Source: an uncultured Lentisphaeria bacterium (lineage in GTDB: Bacteria; Verrucomicrobiota; Lentisphaeria; Oligosphaerales; Oligosphaeraceae). Taken from it: DNA of 64,000 nt. The notes beneath the pieces are model-generated. The model made no database searches and was not told the DNA's origin. It saw only the letters and a list, made by a program, of their open reading frames with translations. Location of the stretch: assembly GCA_934661755.1 (NCBI GenBank), contig CAKUJM010000001.1, positions 1-64,000 of the forward strand, given 5' to 3'. How positions within the stretch are numbered: position 1 is the stretch's first letter; each line of letters starts with the position of its first letter. The position numbers were made by a program, and so were the translations under genes. This document shows positions 10,201 to 18,539 of this stretch, piece after piece.

Positions 10201-10955
10201 ATCGGCGCCGCCAGATCGCCGCCCTCCGGAAACTCCACCTGGTCAAGGCTGGTGTGGAAGGTGGTGTGCCGGCAATGGTCCGACCAATAGGTGTCGATCA
10301 CCTTGATTTCGGTGAAGGACGGGTCGCGGTGCTCCTCGTCCCGGAAATAGCGCTGGCAGAAGGCCAGGTCTTCGGCGCTCATGGCCAGCCCCATCGACTT
10401 GGCCATTGCGGCAATGCCGTCGGCATCCAGCTGGCGGAAGCCATCGAGAATCCGCACGTCCGCGGGGGCCGCCGAGGACATCTCCAGGGTCTCCGGCTTC
10501 ACGCCCATCACCGCCTCGCGGCTCTCGACCGGGTTGATGACGTAGTGCTTGATCCGCGCAATCTCGTCGTCGGAGAGCCGGCCGAAAAGCGCATAGATGG
10601 TGGCGGTGCGCACCAGCGGCCGTTCCTTCTGGGTGAGCAGCGCAATGCACTGCGCCGCGCTGTCCGCCCTCACGTCGTACTGCCCCGGCAGATACTCGAC
10701 GGCAAACCACCGCGCGCCTTCCAGCTCCGGGCGGCGCTCCTCGTAGATCGCGTCGCAGTTGGGTTCGGAGAGCACCGACTCCAGGGCCGCGGAGAATTCC
10801 TCCCGGCTCAGCCCCGACAGGTCATAGCGCTTGAACAGCCGCAGATTCTCCAACGCGGCGATGCCCAGCGTTTCCTTCAAGTCAGCAAGGAGATTCATGG
10901 CCTCGACGTCAAAGCCGGGCCGCTTCTCCACATAGGCGCGATATACTGTCTGCAT
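7218..10955 (-). CDS. purL: phosphoribosylformylglycinamidine synthase, single-chain
   Basis: A 1,245-residue one-chain PurL that converts FGAR, ATP and glutamine to FGAM in purine biosynthesis. The N-terminal and synthetase domains are followed by a class I glutaminase domain that opens around PVFPGTNCEYD. Its triad is predicted as C1084 (LGICNGFQ), H1152 and E1154 (SHGEGRF). The start at 10955 gives MQTVYRAYVEKRPGFDVEA, the usual opening of the large PurL type found in Clostridia and Bacteroidetes. A longer frame to 11204 reads through an unlikely leader. It heads the leftward run and is divergent from accD. purD lies far away at 59498-60772. Confidence 0.96.
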   Translation of the reverse strand: MQTVYRAYVEKRPGFDVEAMNLLADLKETLGIAALENLRLFKRYDLSGLSREEFSAALESVLSEPNCDAIYEERRPELEGARWFAVEYLPGQYDVRADSAAQCIALLTQKERPLVRTATIYALFGRLSDDEIARIKHYVINPVESREAVMGVKPETLEMSSAAPADVRILDGFRQLDADGIAAMAKSMGLAMSAEDLAFCQRYFRDEEHRDPSFTEIKVIDTYWSDHCRHTTFHTSLDQVEFPEGGDLAAPIAKSYRDYLGIRRELGREGRTLCLMDLATIGARELRRQGKLDDLDSSDEINACSIVINAVIDGKDEPWLIMFKNETHNHPTEIEPFGGAATCLGGAIRDPLSGRSYVYQAMRITGAADPRLPVEQTLPGKLPQRKITRTAAAGYSSYGNQIGLAAGKVQEYYHPGFVAKRMELGAVIAAVPRDHVKRLEPQPGDVILLIGGRTGRDGCGGATGSSKAHTEESLHACGAEVQKGNPLVERNIQRLFRRGHFARLVKRCNDFGAGGVSVAIGELAPGLEINLDLVPRKYDGLDGTELAISESQERMAVVVAAGDAPQALAMAAEENLEATKVAEVTANGRLEMTWRGRPVVSLSRAFLDTNGVTQHAKAVVAAPDEAASPFRPAAVADGLAAWMDVLGDLNVCSQKGMVERFDGTIGAATVIEPYGGRTRLTPNEAMAAKIPTMGHTQTCTLMSHGYDPQLCSWSPYHGALYAVVESLAKIAAAGGDALRARLTFQEYFEHLEFVPERWGRPLAALLGGLRAQLEFGTAAIGGKDSMSGTFEKLTVPPSLISFAVVAADAREVVTPEFKGAGHVVSLFPVTHLADGTPDFEELRRNFALLRTYVRDGRILAAHTVGKGGYAAALSMMAFGNMVGFAGQMPLEAGELFVPHYGAIIVESEGELPGVRAIGRTTDDAAITIGDLRLPLETAVAAWERPLEKIFPTTAEEVPDPVWQPCRERQWLHPAVKHARPRVLIPVFPGTNCEYDTAKAFAEAGAIPELVLVRNLTAADIEDSVERLARALDNAQIIAFPGGFSGGDEPDGSGKFIATMFRNPRVRDALERLLQERDGLGLGICNGFQALIKLGLVPYGKILPALSPDAPTLTFNNLGRHAATMATTVVASVKSPWLRHAEVGDVHEVAISHGEGRFIATPEQVAQLLANGQVAFQYADLTGRPAIQMPWNPNGSVCAIEGITSPDGRILGKMGHSERSWDSNVAKNIPGNKDQGIFRSGVEYFG

Positions 10956-11057
10956 TGGGTTGAATCCTGAACTTGTCAAAAGGGGGGATGACGGAGCGTA
11001 AACATGCAGAATATAAGCTGGCAATGCCGGACGGTGGGTGCCATGCGACGCCGCAGT

Positions 11058-11070
11058 TATATTATGTGGC
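11058..11070 (+). promoter_or_regulatory. possible -10 element directly upstream of the accD start
   Basis: TATATT (11058-11063), within TATATTAT, ends 7 nt before the accD ATG at 11071, and no Shine-Dalgarno sequence lies between. The geometry would allow transcription to start at or next to the A of the ATG, giving a leaderless mRNA. I see no convincing -35 hexamer. Confidence 0.4.
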
Positions 11071-11922
11071 ATGCCATTTGACAGCAACAAGACATCCTTC
11101 AGCCTGGCGCCGGCATCGAGCCGGGCCGAAATCGCCACCGGCATCTGGTCGAAATGCAAGGGGTGCGGGACGGTCGTGTACCGGCGGTCGCTGGAAGCCA
11201 ACATGTCGGTCTGCCCCTCCTGCGGCTACTACTATCCCCTGACGGCGGCGCAGCGGATCCGGATGCTCACCGACAACAGCGCCCGGGGCTTCACCGAAAT
11301 CGACCGCAAGCTGCATTCGCTGGATCCGCTGAATTTCGGCGGCGACGGCGAATACGCGGCGAAGACCCTGGAGAGCCAGGCCAAGACCGGCCTGGTGGAC
11401 GCCGTAGTCACCGGGAAGGCCTTCCTGGACGGCAGCCGCTTCGGCCTGGCGGTGATGGATTTCCGGTTCATGGGCGCCAGCATGGGGTCGGTGGTCGGCG
11501 AAAAGATCACCCGGCTGGCGGAATGGAGCACCAAGCGCGAATTGCCGCTGGTGATCGTCACCGCCTCCGGAGGCGCCCGGATGCAGGAGGGCGCGCTCTC
11601 GCTGATGCAGATGGCCAAGACCGCCGGGGCGCTGATGCGCCACGACCAGGCGGGGCTGCCGCTGTTCATCATCCTCACCCATCCGACCACCGGCGGAGTG
11701 ACGGCGTCATTTGCCTCGCTGGGCGACGTCATGCTGGCCGAGCCCCATGCGCTGATCGGCTTCGCCGGCCCGCGGGTGATCGAGCAGACCACCCATCAGA
11801 AGCTGCCGGAGGGCTTCCAGCAGTCCGAATATCTCCTGCAGCATGGCCTCATCGACGCCATTGTCGAGCGCAAGAACCTCCGCGCCACGCTGTCGCAGCT
11901 GCTGCGGGTGTTCAAGAAGTAG
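11071..11922 (+). CDS. accD: acetyl-CoA carboxylase carboxyltransferase subunit beta
   Basis: A 283-residue beta subunit of the carboxyltransferase that transfers CO2 from carboxybiotin to acetyl-CoA, the first step of fatty acid synthesis. The N-terminal zinc ribbon is complete (C29, C32, C48, C51). The crotonase-fold core carries VTASGGARMQEG and HPTTGGVTASFA motifs. The start at 11071 gives MPFDSNKTSFSL; a GTG at 11038 would add 11 residues. It is divergent from purL and convergent with the HD-domain gene. No accA is present nearby. See the upstream TATATT element for a possible leaderless start. Confidence 0.95.
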   Translation: MPFDSNKTSFSLAPASSRAEIATGIWSKCKGCGTVVYRRSLEANMSVCPSCGYYYPLTAAQRIRMLTDNSARGFTEIDRKLHSLDPLNFGGDGEYAAKTLESQAKTGLVDAVVTGKAFLDGSRFGLAVMDFRFMGASMGSVVGEKITRLAEWSTKRELPLVIVTASGGARMQEGALSLMQMAKTAGALMRHDQAGLPLFIILTHPTTGGVTASFASLGDVMLAEPHALIGFAGPRVIEQTTHQKLPEGFQQSEYLLQHGLIDAIVERKNLRATLSQLLRVFKK

Positions 11923-11957
11923 CCGGCGGCGGCGTCATCCTTGTTGCGGCGGCGCCG

Positions 11958-12533
11958 TCATTCCGCCAGGCCGAATTGCCCGCACATGGCGCGGAAGCGC
12001 GCCACGCTGTCCGCGCCGAACCGCGACAGCCCCCTGACGATCTCCGGGAGCGTCTTTTCCCTCATGTCCCCGGATTTGGAATAGAATTTATCCGCCAGGC
12101 AGACCAGCTTTTCCTCGGCGGCCACCGGCAGGTAGTCGCCAGGCGGCAGCGGCAGATGCCGCGCGATTATCTCCTGTCTGGAGATGCCGGCGCCGGTATG
12201 GCGTTCGCAGATGCGGGCGCATGGCTCCAGATCCGGCGACAGGCCGCGGAGCATTTCCGCGCCGATTATCCCATGCCGGAGGTAGTCCTCGGCCCCATGG
12301 CAGCATATCGACGGCGCATGGCAGCGCCCGATGCCGATGTCATGCAGCAGCGCGCCGTCGCGCACCAGCGACTCGTCCAGCTGCGCACGGCATGGGCATT
12401 GCGGCGAATGCAGGATCGACAGCGCCTTGTCCCGGACCTTCCGGCTGTGATCCAGTAGCAGCCGCCTGAGCGCGTCGTCCTCCGGATAGAACCGTTCGAT
12501 TATCGCCAGTGCATCCATGCGCATGGCCCTCAT
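11958..12533 (-). CDS. HD-domain phosphohydrolase, function unknown
   Basis: A 191-residue cytoplasmic HD-superfamily protein. Metal-ligand candidates are H29 (DHSRKV), the H64-D65 pair (LLHDIGIG), H87 (RHGIIGAE), H112 (ERHTG) and a later ADKF motif. This is the HDIG arrangement of small metal-dependent phosphohydrolases. The substrate cannot be read from sequence. Its ATG overlaps the stop of the upstream acyl-CoA ligase gene by 4 bp (ATGA), so the two are translationally coupled and probably expressed together. It is convergent with accD, with a 35-bp gap. Confidence 0.82.
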   Translation of the reverse strand: MRAMRMDALAIIERFYPEDDALRRLLLDHSRKVRDKALSILHSPQCPCRAQLDESLVRDGALLHDIGIGRCHAPSICCHGAEDYLRHGIIGAEMLRGLSPDLEPCARICERHTGAGISRQEIIARHLPLPPGDYLPVAAEEKLVCLADKFYSKSGDMREKTLPEIVRGLSRFGADSVARFRAMCGQFGLAE

Positions 12534-14170
12534 TTCAGGCCGCTTTGCCGCGCCACCAGCTCATCGGCGCCGTACTTCTTGCGCAGCAGCGGCTTTTCGA
12601 TCTTGCCGGTCGGATTGCGCGGCACTTCGGCGAAGATGATCCGCCGGGGCCGCTGGTAACGCGGCAACGCCAGGCAGAACTGGTTGACCTGCTCCTCGGT
12701 GAGCTGGTGATCCGGCTTGACCTCGATGATCGCGGCGGCGATCTCGCCCAGCCGGGCATCCGGCAGTCCGATCACCGCGACGTCCTTGATGGCGTCATTG
12801 CGACGCAGGAAATCCTCGATCTGCACCGGATAGAGGTTCTCGCCGCCGGTGATGATGACGTCCTTCTTGCGGTCGACCAGATAGATGAAGCCGTCGTCCG
12901 ACTCCTTGGCCATGTCGCCGGTGTAGAGCCAGCCATCCGCAGAAAGCACCTCGGCGGTGGCCTTCTCGTCCTTGTAGTAGCAGCGCATGACGCCATCGCC
13001 CTTGACCGCCAGTTCGCCAACTTCGCCGCGCTTGACCGGCCGGCGGCGGGCATCGACAATCCGCGTCTGCCAGCCGTATCCGGCCACGCCGATCGCCCCG
13101 ACATGGCTGGTGTTCTCCACCCCCAGATGCACCGCGCCCGGGCCGATGGACTCGCTCAGACCGTAGTTGGTGTCGTACTGATGATGCGGGAAGACCGCCA
13201 GCCAGCGCCGGATCAGCGCCGGCGGCACCGGCTGGGCGCCGATATGCATCAGCCGCCATTGATCCAGGTGGAAGCCATCCAGTTTGATGTCGCCGCGGTC
13301 GATGGCGTCCAGGATGTCCTGCGCCCACGGCACCAGCAGCCATACGATGGTGCAGCGCTCCGCCGAGACGGCGTTGATGATCCATTCGGGCTTGACCCCC
13401 TTGAGCAGCACCGCCCTGCCGCCGGTCAGCAGGCTTCCGAACCAGTGCATCTTGGCGCCGGTGTGGTAGAGCGGCGGGATGCACAGGAAGACGTCGTCAT
13501 GGGTCTGGTGATGGTGGTTCTGCTCCACCTTGCAGGCATGGACCAGCGCGCGATGGCGGTGGACAATCGCCTTCGGGAAGCCGGTGGTGCCGCTGGAAAA
13601 ATAGATCGCGGCGTCATCCTCGTCGTCGATGGCGACCGCGGGGGCCTTGCTGGAGCAATACGACGCCAGGCTGCTGTAGCTCTCCGCGAAGGTCGGGCAG
13701 TCCTCGCCGACATAGAAGAGCTCCCGGGTGCGGGGGATCATCCCGCAGATCGCCTCCACCCGTCCGGTGAACTCCGGTCCGAACACCAGCGCATCGACAT
13801 CCGCCAGATCCAGGCAGTACTTGATGTCGTCGGACGAATAGCGGAAATTGAGCGGCACCGCCATCGCGCCGCTCTTGAGGATGCCGAAGTAGATCGGCAG
13901 CCACTCCAGGCAGTTCATCAGCAGGATGCCGACGCGGCTGCCGCGCCCGAGATGGCGGGTCAGCAGCAGATTGGCGAAGCGGTTGGCCTTGCGGTCAAAG
14001 CCGGACCAGGTCAGCTCGGAACGAAAGGAGTCGTTCGGGCTGGGCTCGATCAGCGAGTACTCCCGCCAAGTGGTGTGGCGGCTCTCCAGTTCCTGCGGAT
14101 TGATCTCGACCAACGCGACTTCATCCGCATAGTCGCGGGCATTCCTCTCAAGAAATTCGGTGATGGGCAT
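12530..14170 (-). CDS. AMP-dependent acyl-CoA synthetase (class I adenylate-forming enzyme)
   Basis: A 546-residue enzyme that activates a carboxylate, probably a fatty or aryl acid, as acyl-AMP and then acyl-CoA. The phosphate-binding loop YFSSGTTGFPK is at residues 190-200, YGLSES at 336-341 and YTGDM at 416-420. The C-terminal catalytic lysine is K523 in PTGKIEK. Full length and intact. Substrate specificity is not evident; a long-chain fatty acid CoA ligase role is the default for this architecture. It overlaps the HD-domain gene by 4 bp. Upstream, the 326-bp gap carries a promoter that faces the other way. Confidence 0.88.
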   Translation of the reverse strand: MPITEFLERNARDYADEVALVEINPQELESRHTTWREYSLIEPSPNDSFRSELTWSGFDRKANRFANLLLTRHLGRGSRVGILLMNCLEWLPIYFGILKSGAMAVPLNFRYSSDDIKYCLDLADVDALVFGPEFTGRVEAICGMIPRTRELFYVGEDCPTFAESYSSLASYCSSKAPAVAIDDEDDAAIYFSSGTTGFPKAIVHRHRALVHACKVEQNHHHQTHDDVFLCIPPLYHTGAKMHWFGSLLTGGRAVLLKGVKPEWIINAVSAERCTIVWLLVPWAQDILDAIDRGDIKLDGFHLDQWRLMHIGAQPVPPALIRRWLAVFPHHQYDTNYGLSESIGPGAVHLGVENTSHVGAIGVAGYGWQTRIVDARRRPVKRGEVGELAVKGDGVMRCYYKDEKATAEVLSADGWLYTGDMAKESDDGFIYLVDRKKDVIITGGENLYPVQIEDFLRRNDAIKDVAVIGLPDARLGEIAAAIIEVKPDHQLTEEQVNQFCLALPRYQRPRRIIFAEVPRNPTGKIEKPLLRKKYGADELVARQSGLK

Positions 14171-14496
14171 GGCTGGCTGTTGCAGTGGAAAATACGGTTT
14201 TCGCGAATTGCCGCATAAGATAATGCCATAAAGCGGATTTTATGAAGCCGCCCGTACGTGTCGGCGCGTCCGGCGCCTTTATTCGGCCTCGCCTCTTGAT
14301 TTTCCCGGAATATTTCGTATAATATAACTGTACCGATGCCGAATTGACAAGTACATGCATTAGCCTGTGTTTTAGCATGATGCGGCAATAATTCACTTCT
14401 GGCGGCATCGCGGTTCCCCCAGCCGGACGCCGCCGGGAAGGCGGCATTTGCCCGCCATTTCACCCCATTCCGCCTCCAATCCACATCATTCCGCCC
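14171..14496. other. intergenic leader with promoter and remnant of a regulator 5' end
   Basis: A 326-bp gap between the leftward acyl-CoA ligase and the first giant gene. It holds a rightward sigma70-type promoter (14296-14323). Bases 14313-14340 are identical to 22683-22710, upstream of the GntR regulator gene. Similarity continues more weakly to about 14392, where the regulator's ATG is replaced by GCG. The last 45 bases before the giant gene resemble those before its copy at 23873. A GC hairpin (GCCGCC/GGCGGC, 14429-14445) lies between and has no T-tract. I read this as a promoter from which the regulator gene was lost. Confidence 0.7.
14296..14323 (+). promoter_or_regulatory. sigma70-type promoter for the first giant secreted gene
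   Basis: TTGATT (14296-14301), a 16-bp spacer, then a consensus TATAAT (14318-14323). It is nearly the same as the promoter of the GntR regulator at 22665-22693. Transcription would read into the gene at 14497. Confidence 0.8.
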
Positions 14497-17400
14497 ATGT
14501 ACAGATTCATCACCACCTCCCTGCCGGCCATGATGGCGCTGGCGCTTATGTCCACACGGTGCCCCGCCCAGGACAACGCGACTTCCCTGAAGGAGTTCAA
14601 GTTTGAATTGCTGCCGGTCGACGGCCACGGCGAGACGACGGTCACCCAGGAGGGCCCCAGCGGCTTCGTGCTGAACCTGAAGAACACCACCGCGCACAAC
14701 TACGGGATTGCGATGGCCAATTTCGACTTCACGGCGACCGCGCAGCACAAGCTGGCCTTCCGGATCACCGGTGCGCCGCAGAATGCCAGCACCAACCTGA
14801 TCGTCTCCCTGCTGTATGAGGAAGGCGGCGGAAAATGGCAGAGCCGGGACGCGCACCTGGGGAAATTCTCCAGCTCCGACCCCCGCACGGTCGTCCTGGC
14901 GCTGAACCGCGATTTCCAGCTCGGCGACGCCAGCTACCGTTTCCGCCAGCTGAAGTTCAGCATCGGCGGCGCCATCCTGGATGATCCGGACACCCGGATC
15001 ACGGTGACCGGCGTCCGGCTGGTGACCGACGACGAAATCAACACCGGCGCGGGCACTGAATTCGTGGTCTACCCGCCCGAAAAGCGCCCCGCGCCCGCCG
15101 GCGGCGTCAAGGTGTTCTTCGACTTCGACAATGACGACGACAAGGATTTCCTGCAAAGCAATTACCAGGACCGTTTCCCGGACATCGTATCGCCCTTTGG
15201 CTATGCGCAGTTGCTGCTGGAGCATGCCGAGGGCCTGCTTTGCCGTGCCGCGTCGCCCGCCGACGCCGAGGTGATCGTCTATTCGCGCGCCGCCGCCGGC
15301 GGCAGCGCCGCGGCGATTGCGGAGGCCGTCAGGCAGCGCCAGGTGCCGCTGCTCATCTTCGGCGCCGTCCCGGACCAGGAGGTGTCGGCGTTGTCGCCGC
15401 TGGCGCTGTCCGCCCGCAAATACACCGCGATGCCGGAGCGCGCCAGCGTGGACGGCAAGTCCCTCCCCGTCTATTTTGACGCGAAGCTGCTGCGCGGCCG
15501 GGTCCTCCTGGACTCCGGCACCGGCAACCCCCTGATCGCGCAGGATGGCGCGGTGACGCATTACGCCTTCGGCATCGGCAACCAGCTGGGGAGCCGTTCG
15601 GATGTCTTCCACGACCGCGGGCTGCTGGAGCAGCTGCTTCGCGCCGCCGGGAGGGACACCGCGCCGCTGGCCGAACGCGAGGCGGCGGTGATCGCCCGGC
15701 GGCAGGCCGCTGACGCGGCGCTGATCGCCGGCGCGCTGGCGGACGCCGGCGAAGACGGCGGCGCACTGCCCTGGCGGGTCGGCGCCTCAAAGGACAACGT
15801 CGGGCGCTTCGGCTGGGCGGTCGGCGAGGGGCTGCCATTCGGCGCCCTCTCCAAGGATCTGACCATCTCCAGCGGCAGCGCCGTCGCGCGCTTTGTGGTC
15901 GGCCAGGCCCACGAATGGCCGCTGCGCAACTGGCATCTGGAGGCGGTGTCCGGGACGGCGGAGTTGCCGGAGGGCGCCGACGAACTCACCTTCTGGAAGG
16001 GCGAGGGCGTCGTCGAGTACACCACGGACTTCTCCTTCCCGGAGGCCGAAGACGCGGATGCGCAATTCTACTTCGAGGTCCGCGATGGCATTGACGACAC
16101 CGACGAAGTCACCTTCAACGGCCGGCGGATCGGCGCCACCGACGAGCGGACGCCATTCTACTGGATCGCCCCGCGGCGCTATCCCATCCCGGCGGAGCTG
16201 ATCCGGCGCGACGGCGCCAACCGGCTGGTGGTGCGGGTGACCAACCTGCGCGACGGCGCCGGCTTCAGATCCCGCCCGGTGATCAGCATGAGCCGGCGCA
16301 CCGCCAGCGAAATCCACGTGGCCCATGCCGACTGGATCGGCAAGACCTACCAGGTCCGCGAGCACGACTCGCCGTACGAAATGCAGTTCTCGCTGCTTTC
16401 GCCGATGGTCCGCTATGACTTCCAGGCGCAATCGCAGGCGGGGCTGTCGCTGGAGAACCTGGCGGACTATGTCGCCTGGCGCACCGCCGGCGGCTGGAAG
16501 ATCACGCCGCTGGACGGCAGCGCCGCCGCGATCTACCGCCGAGGCGGCGACGACGGCATGGCGGCACCCTACCTGCTGTGCTTCCGCAAGAACGCCGGCC
16601 GGCCCTTCCTCATCGTCCTCCAGCGCCATCCCGAGGCCATCACCGCATCATTCCGCGACGGCCTGGTCGAGCGCATCGAATTTTCCGCGCGGCCCGGCGC
16701 CGCCGTCGGGCAGATCCTCGCCGGATGGCCGTGGGGCGCGGTGGACGTGGACACCTCCGCCTGGCGCGACGGCATCCCCGCGGAGGTCTCCGAAAAGCTC
16801 GACCGCGACGCCGCCCGCGCCCTCGCCTGGCCGGAGGGCTGCGACGAGCTGTTCGCCATCGACCGCGCCCGCGGCCGCGTGGAGATCCTCAACCGCTTCC
16901 GCTTCCGCCAGATTGAGAACGACTGGCGGATGGCCGCCCGCAGATACGCCACGCTGCCGCCGCTGGTGGGCGAAATGCTGAAGATCGGCAAGCTGGCCGA
17001 ATGCCAGGCGCCAATCGAGGACCTGCAGTGCAGCACCACCCTCGGCGGGACCTACGGCATCCCCGGAAGCGCCATCCGCTACAGCCTGCCCCTGCCGGAC
17101 GGCAAGGAGTTCTACCCCGTCCGCATCAAGGACGACCTCCTCTATCCCGCCGGGAATGACAACTTCGCCGTCGGCGTGCAGTACTCCGCCGGCGGCGGCA
17201 CGCCCTTCGAGCAGTGGACTCCCGCGGATCCGTACGGCGGCGCACTGCCATTCGAGAGCATCTGCCTCTTCCGCTGGCAATACGGGCTGTCGTCGGTGCT
17301 GCAGGCGATGCCGCTGCTCAATGAGGCCAACCGCATCGCCGCCTTCAACCGGCTGCGCATCCGGCATCTGGAGCCGCTGGAGCTCTACCAGTACAAGAGC

Positions 17401-18513
17401 GTGGTCAAGTACCGCGTCGAGCCCTACAGCCAGCTGTGGTATCCCATCATCTTCAATTCAGTATATCCCAATGGCGTCAATTTCGCCCCCGGAACCGCCT
17501 CATGCGGCAACTACGGCGACGCCAACGAGGGCTATGCCCTCTGCGTGTGGATCGGCAGCCAGCTCGGCGACTTGTGCGGATACCAGGAATTCGTCAGGAA
17601 CAACTGGAATTTCTACCGCGTCGTCATGCGCTACGCCACCGTGCTGGAGGACTACGCATACATGGCCAGCACCTGCCGCGAATCCGGAACCGGCGCCTGG
17701 ATCGACATGCTTGACGCCGAGCACGCCGCCATGATCGCCTGCGCCCGGCTGGCGAAGCTCTCCGGCGACGACGATGCCGCCGACCTGGCGCTCTACTATG
17801 CCGCCCGCCACGCCATTCCGACCATCGCCCGGCTGTTCTATGCGGACTATGCCAGGAAGGTGCTTCCGAAGGAGGCCGTCGGCCAATTCCAGGTCAACGG
17901 CTTCGGCGAGGGCGGCATCTATCTGGACCGCTACCCCTCCACCAACTTCAACTTCCGCGCCGGCAACGAGCTGTTCAACTGTTCGCAGGGCACTCCCGGC
18001 ACCCTGCTGCAGCTCTACCGCCGTCACTGCGCCGCCGAGGTGACCGAGCACGTCGACCAGCGCAGCTGGCCTTCGCTTACCGGCCATGGCACCGCCTACT
18101 GGTCATTCACCTACCTCACGCCGTTCGCGCTGTTCCTCAGCGACGCCGGGCGGGTTGGCAAATACGCCCGCGGCACCATCGCCAACCAGCCGCTGGAATG
18201 GCGCGACTGGCCGCGGATGACCTACATGTTCGAGCTGGGCAATGTCGCCTGGCGCCTCAACGGCCAGGTGAATCTGAGCCGCGTCTGGGAGCTGGAGCTG
18301 CAACATGCGGAGTACCTGCCGCAGCGCCGTCAGCTGGTCATCCGCTGCCAAGCCGCCGGACCGGATGCGGAGCTGGTCTTCGAAAGCCCGCGGCCGCCCG
18401 CCACGGCCGTCCGCAACGGCGTCCCGGTGGAGGCCGTGGCCGTACCTGGCCTCGGGTACCGCCTGCCGCTTGCCGCCGGCAGCAACGACTTCACCGTCAG
18501 CTTCCAGCCATGA
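14497..18513 (+). CDS. giant secreted protein, copy A1 (unassigned family)
   Basis: I do not recognise a named family. The 1,338-residue product starts with a signal-peptide-like segment (about 1-24, ending CPAQD). By eye: a beta-rich module at about 25-185; a Rossmann/amidotransferase-like alpha/beta segment at about 200-395 with a DFDNDDDKDF acidic motif; a galactose-binding-like beta-sandwich at about 470-600 (DGIDDTDEVTFNGRRIG, as in jelly-roll modules of glycosidases); a middle beta region; an alpha-helical region at about 1000-1270 that could be an (alpha/alpha) barrel; and a beta C-terminus. This suggests glycan binding or cleavage outside the cytoplasm, as inference only. Residues encoded by 15212-16927 match the A2 copy. 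The stop abuts or overlaps the next gene's start region. No Shine-Dalgarno precedes the ATG. Confidence 0.85.
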   Translation: MYRFITTSLPAMMALALMSTRCPAQDNATSLKEFKFELLPVDGHGETTVTQEGPSGFVLNLKNTTAHNYGIAMANFDFTATAQHKLAFRITGAPQNASTNLIVSLLYEEGGGKWQSRDAHLGKFSSSDPRTVVLALNRDFQLGDASYRFRQLKFSIGGAILDDPDTRITVTGVRLVTDDEINTGAGTEFVVYPPEKRPAPAGGVKVFFDFDNDDDKDFLQSNYQDRFPDIVSPFGYAQLLLEHAEGLLCRAASPADAEVIVYSRAAAGGSAAAIAEAVRQRQVPLLIFGAVPDQEVSALSPLALSARKYTAMPERASVDGKSLPVYFDAKLLRGRVLLDSGTGNPLIAQDGAVTHYAFGIGNQLGSRSDVFHDRGLLEQLLRAAGRDTAPLAEREAAVIARRQAADAALIAGALADAGEDGGALPWRVGASKDNVGRFGWAVGEGLPFGALSKDLTISSGSAVARFVVGQAHEWPLRNWHLEAVSGTAELPEGADELTFWKGEGVVEYTTDFSFPEAEDADAQFYFEVRDGIDDTDEVTFNGRRIGATDERTPFYWIAPRRYPIPAELIRRDGANRLVVRVTNLRDGAGFRSRPVISMSRRTASEIHVAHADWIGKTYQVREHDSPYEMQFSLLSPMVRYDFQAQSQAGLSLENLADYVAWRTAGGWKITPLDGSAAAIYRRGGDDGMAAPYLLCFRKNAGRPFLIVLQRHPEAITASFRDGLVERIEFSARPGAAVGQILAGWPWGAVDVDTSAWRDGIPAEVSEKLDRDAARALAWPEGCDELFAIDRARGRVEILNRFRFRQIENDWRMAARRYATLPPLVGEMLKIGKLAECQAPIEDLQCSTTLGGTYGIPGSAIRYSLPLPDGKEFYPVRIKDDLLYPAGNDNFAVGVQYSAGGGTPFEQWTPADPYGGALPFESICLFRWQYGLSSVLQAMPLLNEANRIAAFNRLRIRHLEPLELYQYKSVVKYRVEPYSQLWYPIIFNSVYPNGVNFAPGTASCGNYGDANEGYALCVWIGSQLGDLCGYQEFVRNNWNFYRVVMRYATVLEDYAYMASTCRESGTGAWIDMLDAEHAAMIACARLAKLSGDDDAADLALYYAARHAIPTIARLFYADYARKVLPKEAVGQFQVNGFGEGGIYLDRYPSTNFNFRAGNELFNCSQGTPGTLLQLYRRHCAAEVTEHVDQRSWPSLTGHGTAYWSFTYLTPFALFLSDAGRVGKYARGTIANQPLEWRDWPRMTYMFELGNVAWRLNGQVNLSRVWELELQHAEYLPQRRQLVIRCQAAGPDAELVFESPRPPATAVRNGVPVEAVAVPGLGYRLPLAAGSNDFTVSFQP

Positions 18514-18539
18514 CAATGAAGAAAAACGGAGTACAGTCC

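Noticed and set aside
10956..11204. Longer purL start (83 extra residues)
   Set aside because: The extension crosses into the accD coding region and the family N-terminus begins exactly at 10955.
14429..14445. GC hairpin in the A1 leader as an attenuator
   Set aside because: No T-tract and no leader peptide; a hairpin of six base pairs is expected by chance in such GC-rich sequence.
14050..15612. Long minus-strand open frame (about 520 codons) opposite the A1 gene
   Set aside because: It is the antisense shadow of a high-GC gene: it is rich in Arg, Gly, Ala and Val, has no domain pattern, and the same frame recurs opposite A2.
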